In this document: one piece after another, positions 60,053-64,000 of the stretch
Position numbering within the stretch: the stretch's first letter is position 1
Layout: each line of letters begins with the position of its first letter
DNA from: Pterois miles
Lineage: Eukaryota; Chordata; Actinopteri; Perciformes; Scorpaenidae
Length of the DNA stretch: 64,000 nucleotides
Assembly (NCBI GenBank): GCA_947000775.1
Contig: CAMQGK010000140.1
Location: 1,946,501 to 2,010,500 of the forward strand
Direction: 5' to 3'
Made by a program: the position numbers and the translations under genes
The notes under the pieces: model-generated
What the model saw: only the letters and a program-made list of their open reading frames with translations
Told to the model about the DNA's origin: nothing
The model's database searches: none

Positions 60053-60784
60053 GTAGGTTTTGTGATGTATCCATTGAGCTCTGTGATTATTTATATGACT
60101 ATCAAGATATATTTGTCACATATTGATGTATGCACAAGGCCTAAAAAACAGACCTTTACAAACAAAAGTTGCATTGTTTATTTGTTGTGTCTTTTCTGGG
60201 ATGTTGGGCATTGTTTTTTCCAAACTGTACACATTTAGGTCATCAGTATTTAATTCACTGAATGGTCGGGAAGACTTACTTATCTATCTTTGAAAATAAA
60301 TACTGTACATATACAGTATATACTACAAAGTTAATATGAGCAGTAGATGTGCAGAGTACTGTATATATGGACACATAACACAATTATTCATTTGATCATC
60401 TGAATCATTACAATTAAGTACAGTACTGTGACTGCACACTTTGTATCATTGGCATGTTAATTCGCTTCATTGCTATCAAAATAAAATGAAGGAAGTCAGA
60501 AAAAGAAAGACACAGAAGCTGTCTGTGCTTGTTTTTTCTTCTGTTGCCTCAGAGCTATGCTGAGGGTGACCCAAATTCGTGGATTGACGGGGTTGGTTTG
60601 GCAGTGCACCAGAAAAGTAATAAGGCCAGCAACAGTATCGAACCCCAGCGAGTATAAAACACTTCCTATATCGGTCAGGCTCAATGGTAAAACGAGAAAC
60701 TCGCACTTGTGTGGCACGATATGAAGATATCAGCACTAGGGAGTGGACAGCTCCCAACACACACACAAAGCAAATAATCAAGAC

Positions 60785-60893
<109 letters not shown>

Positions 60894-60980
60894 TGATCAA
60901 AGCTGACCTGTTTCCGTGTGTTTGTGTGCTTGGCTGTTTGTGTTTACTTCAATGATGGAAGCTGAGCGTCTGCAGTCAGC

Positions 60981-60996
60981 GTGGTGTGTGTATGTT

Positions 60997-61041
<45 letters not shown>
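60981..61041 (+). repeat. (GT)n microsatellite
   Basis: An interrupted start, then a clean run of GT dinucleotides, ending in TATGCATGCATGCA. Confidence 0.95.
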
Positions 61042-61044
<3 letters not shown>

Positions 61045-61639
61045 CATGCATGCAGTGAAAGCTCGGTGTGCATGATGAACTTTTTTTCCAGGGTTAACTT
61101 GAGGAAGTTGAGAAATTCACAGTGAAGCATCTTGTAGAATAACTCAGCCCATATAAAAGCCCTGCTGGGTGAGCGCCAGGGCTGTAATGCTATTTGTTTC
61201 AGTATCGGCGTGCACCTGTGTGTATGTTAACAGTTAAGTTGTGGCTCGTTTCGAAGGTTATGTAACTGGTGGCAAGTTTACATACAATAGTTAACTACAG
61301 CTGATCAAATAAGAAGAGATCAAGATCAAATATTGGACAGACTTTCTGAATAACTTCATCATGTTGGAAATATTACGCTGAGGTCTGGGCTGCTTAGAGG
61401 CTAACGGCAGACACAAGTGGCTTTTAAGGTGGAATGATTTCTTGCATGTTACTCAATGCAAGATTTGTGAATCAATCAGCACATCTTAAATATCAACGAC
61501 AACTTCGATCATTCCAGTTGTTTTTATTGGCTCTCTTGCATGACATGTTTTAGTGCTGATTAGATCTTCAAGCACTTAACAATGTACACACATTTCAAAG
61601 GATTGTGAAAACTGCAAATATTCTTCTTCCTCACTTGGA

Positions 61640-61985
61640 GAAAAAGTGGCAGAGCGTAAAATCAGTAAATTGATTAGTTGATGGTAACTGATTACAATTC
61701 TGCTGATCAGTTCAGTCATTTATAAATCAAAAACGCCAAACAGTTCCAGCCTGTGAAACGTGAGGCACTGCTACGTTTGCATTTCTCATATAATTGCAAG
61801 CGTAATATTTTGGGGTGTGTTAGACTTTTTATAGGACAAGTCAAGGAATCTGAAGACGTCAATTTAGCCTCTGAGAAATTGTGATAATGTTTTTCCCTAA
61901 TTTGTGACAATATGTCAACAAAAATATTATTCGATTATCCAAAAAGTAAAAAAAATAAGAGACAAATTAATTGATAATGACAGCT
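61640..61985 (-). repeat. Decayed hAT-like GGGCTGCAACTAAT family (copy 3)
   Basis: TCAGTAAATTGATTAGTTGA, TTTATAAATCAAAAACGCCA, GAATCTGAAGACGTCAATTT and AATTGTGATAATG occur in family order, with both termini decayed. Confidence 0.45.
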
Positions 61986-62454
61986 GGTCTATTCCTGTTG
62001 GTTCAACTCTAAAGAATCCACTCAGAAGAAACTACCTGGATATATAATTGAATAAATGTTTTAAGGCCTGATCAGACGGACGGCGTCTTTTACAGTTTGC
62101 TGCATCTTTAATTTGTAATTATTGCTAGGCAACCACTGAATGAATGCTAAAGTTAGCTTAACACAAACCATTAACTGGATGCTATATAATAGTAAATAGT
62201 ACAGTTTAGATGAATGAAAACAACAAAATTTCTCAGTAATTTGCTTCTTGCTGTTTTCAATTTAGATCATAGTAACTATGGTAGGTTAAGTCATATATTT
62301 TATATAGTTGAAATGACTTTAAATTTGAAGCCTTCAGAGTGGTCCTGCCAAAAAACATGAGGTGCATAGAGCGGAAAGAAAGCGAGGCGCTCAGCAGTGC
62401 AAAAAATGCTTCACCTTCACTGAGAACAATTACAAAAAATGCTGCTAAAACGAT

Positions 62455-62676
62455 CTCCATCTGATCAGGGCCAAAGTCACTTTTTCATGAAAATAATTTC
62501 TTATGGATTGATGATTGGACAAGAGCAGTAATTTGAAGACTTCATGTTGGGTTCTGGGAAATTGTTTTATTTTACCATTTTCTGACATTTAATAAACACA
62601 ACTGACAAAACGATTAATTGAGAAAATAATCTGCAGATTAGTTGGCAATGAAAGTAATAGTTGGTTGCAGCCCTAC
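62455..62676 (-). repeat. hAT-like GGGCTGCAACTAAT family (copy 4)
   Basis: TTTGAAGACTTCATGTTGGG, CTGGGAAATTGTTTTATTTT, ACAAAACGATTAATTGAGAA and the terminal AGTTGGTTGCAGCCCTA match the right half of the family in the same orientation as the 42346 copy. Confidence 0.65.
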
Positions 62677-62699
62677 TCATAATCTTTACAATACTAACA

Positions 62700-63110
62700 C
62701 CAGGAGTGTAAGACGATATATCAAAAAGTATCGTGACGTTAGGATTTTAAGATACCGTAACAATTCTCAAAAATACTGTCAATTTTTAATTAATAGTTTA
62801 AATGCAAATATTAAGTCAATATCTTATTTCACTGGCATAGAGATGCGCACTCAGTGTATGAACTCTATCAAATTAGTGCTACGTGTTAGCTGTTACAAGG
62901 ACTGAGATAAATGGCTGCATAAGAAGTCTACTTTTTTACTCAGTTTTTATAGATATGGTGGTGTTTTCTTTATACTATGACAGTTAAAATTTGATTAAAA
63001 AAAAATCATAATATATACAGTAGCTCTGCTTACAGTATTGCAACATATTGAATATTGAATCATAACCCCAGTATCATGATACAAATCGTATTGCTGATAC
63101 ACAGCGTTAA
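62700..63110. repeat. Remnant of a hAT-like family with ATATCG-type ends
   Basis: CACCAGGAGTGTAAGACGAT, ATCAAAAAGTATCGTGACG at the left and CCCAGTATCATGATACAAAT at the right resemble a fish family with GTGTAACGATATATCG termini. Borders are approximate. Confidence 0.35.
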
Positions 63111-63431
63111 CTGATCACTTGGTACAAGTCTGAAGCAGGAAGTTCAGTCTCTGAGTCGGAGTTATTAAATAGTTGTGTGCCGAGTGGTTCCAGTACGTAG
63201 CCAAGGAGGAGATATTTTCCTCATCCGCAGCTTTAAGGTAGTGAATGTCAAAATTTTATCATTCTCCTAATCAGCAACAAGGCAAGTGTCAACGCAATCA
63301 GACAGAAGACAGATGTCTAGATGCAGCTGAGAAGAGACATCCTTCAGTTCAACCTGATCAAACTGTCATCTCTCTACAGCTTGACTAGATCTGTGTGAGC
63401 TGAGAACAGCTGTTCAACAGCGGTGTGACTG

Positions 63432-63480
63432 CCCCCCCCCCCCCCCCACCACCACCACCACCACCACCACCCCCCCCACC
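63432..63480 (+). repeat. Poly-C and (ACC)n tract
   Basis: A run of 16 C, then ACC trinucleotides, then another C-run; strongly strand-asymmetric. Confidence 0.95.
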
Positions 63481-63690
63481 CCGCCTACGTCTCGTACATA
63501 GCTTCACATAGCAAAGTAGACAGGAAAAGTACGGCAGTGTAGTGCTGATGAATAGATGCTGCGTGGCGAGGACTGACACGGCTAAGCTTTAGGTGTTTAA
63601 GATGACATATCGCATTATCCCCCCCGTCCCCCTTATGTGCTTTTTATTATTTTAATTCCTGTCATCAACACCGCTCAGCACATCAAATAA

Positions 63691-63693
<3 letters not shown>

Positions 63694-63733
<40 letters not shown>
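63694..63733 (+). repeat. (GT)n microsatellite
   Basis: About 20 GT units. Confidence 0.95.
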
Positions 63734-63735
<2 letters not shown>

Positions 63736-63820
63736 GTTGTGCACACATTCGCGCCTCAGACTGTGTGTACTCATTTATGCGCATATGTGTGTGTCAGTAT
63801 ATGCATATGTCTGGCTCTCG

Positions 63821-63823
<3 letters not shown>

Positions 63824-63897
<74 letters not shown>
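63824..63897 (+). repeat. (GT)n microsatellite
   Basis: About 37 GT units, 90 bp after the preceding tract. Confidence 0.97.
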
Positions 63898-63898
<1 letters not shown>

Positions 63899-64000
63899 TG
63901 CTGTCGCTCAGGCTGACAGGTAGAGTGTTGAGGAGGAGAGGACGATGCACACACAGAGGTGCAGCAGCTCTCTCTTCCACCGCGTCCTTGCCTGTTCAGC

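Overview
The window reads as a stretch of teleost fish nuclear genome. The evidence is split genes with GT/AG introns, an A+T-rich and repeat-dense background, long (CA)n/(GA)n microsatellites, a tRNA-derived SINE, several non-autonomous hAT-like families of the kind common in percomorph fishes, a non-LTR retrotransposon relic and a solo LTR. Nothing looks prokaryotic or viral. Only three loci have convincing protein-coding content, all on the + strand; nearly all other open frames are by-products of simple or satellite repeats.

Layout. (1) 602-1075 is the last coding exon of a gene whose earlier exons lie outside the window. The protein end is low-complexity and finishes in a Cys cluster fitting a CaaX box; I could not name it. 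Its 3'UTR appears to run to about 4.1 kb and carries two old repeats. (2) About 6.9-17.7 kb is an AT-rich satellite-like array built from near-palindromic CATACTATACTATG words, with an irregular higher-order repeat of roughly 0.6-1 kb and inverted-orientation edges. (3) 17.7-21.5 kb is a transposon graveyard: a BED-finger-like relic, and a 1,674-bp hAT-type element with an exact 8-bp target duplication that itself carries a 530-bp solo LTR. (4) 23.56-36.2 kb (3'UTR to about 37.1 kb) is the complete three-exon fam210b gene, encoding a mitochondrial DUF1279 membrane protein; intron 1 holds nested transposons. (5) 37-60 kb is a long gene-poor interval with a foldback element, microsatellites, a palindromic 45-bp-unit element, dispersed satellite words, repeated hAT-like families, a truncated LINE and one or two stretches that resemble conserved non-coding DNA. 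(6) 60011-60052 is a 14-codon exon followed by a consensus splice donor; it matches the first exon of the NDUFA4/NDUFA4L2 family. Its later exons were not found and probably lie beyond the window.

How the genes relate: fam210b and the ndufa4-like gene both encode small mitochondrial proteins, but they are separate transcription units about 23 kb apart and no shared regulation is visible. No new multi-gene system was found. The most unusual structure is the 10-kb palindromic satellite-like array together with its inverted edges and dispersed relatives. Repeat-family names come from remembered family resemblance, not a database search.
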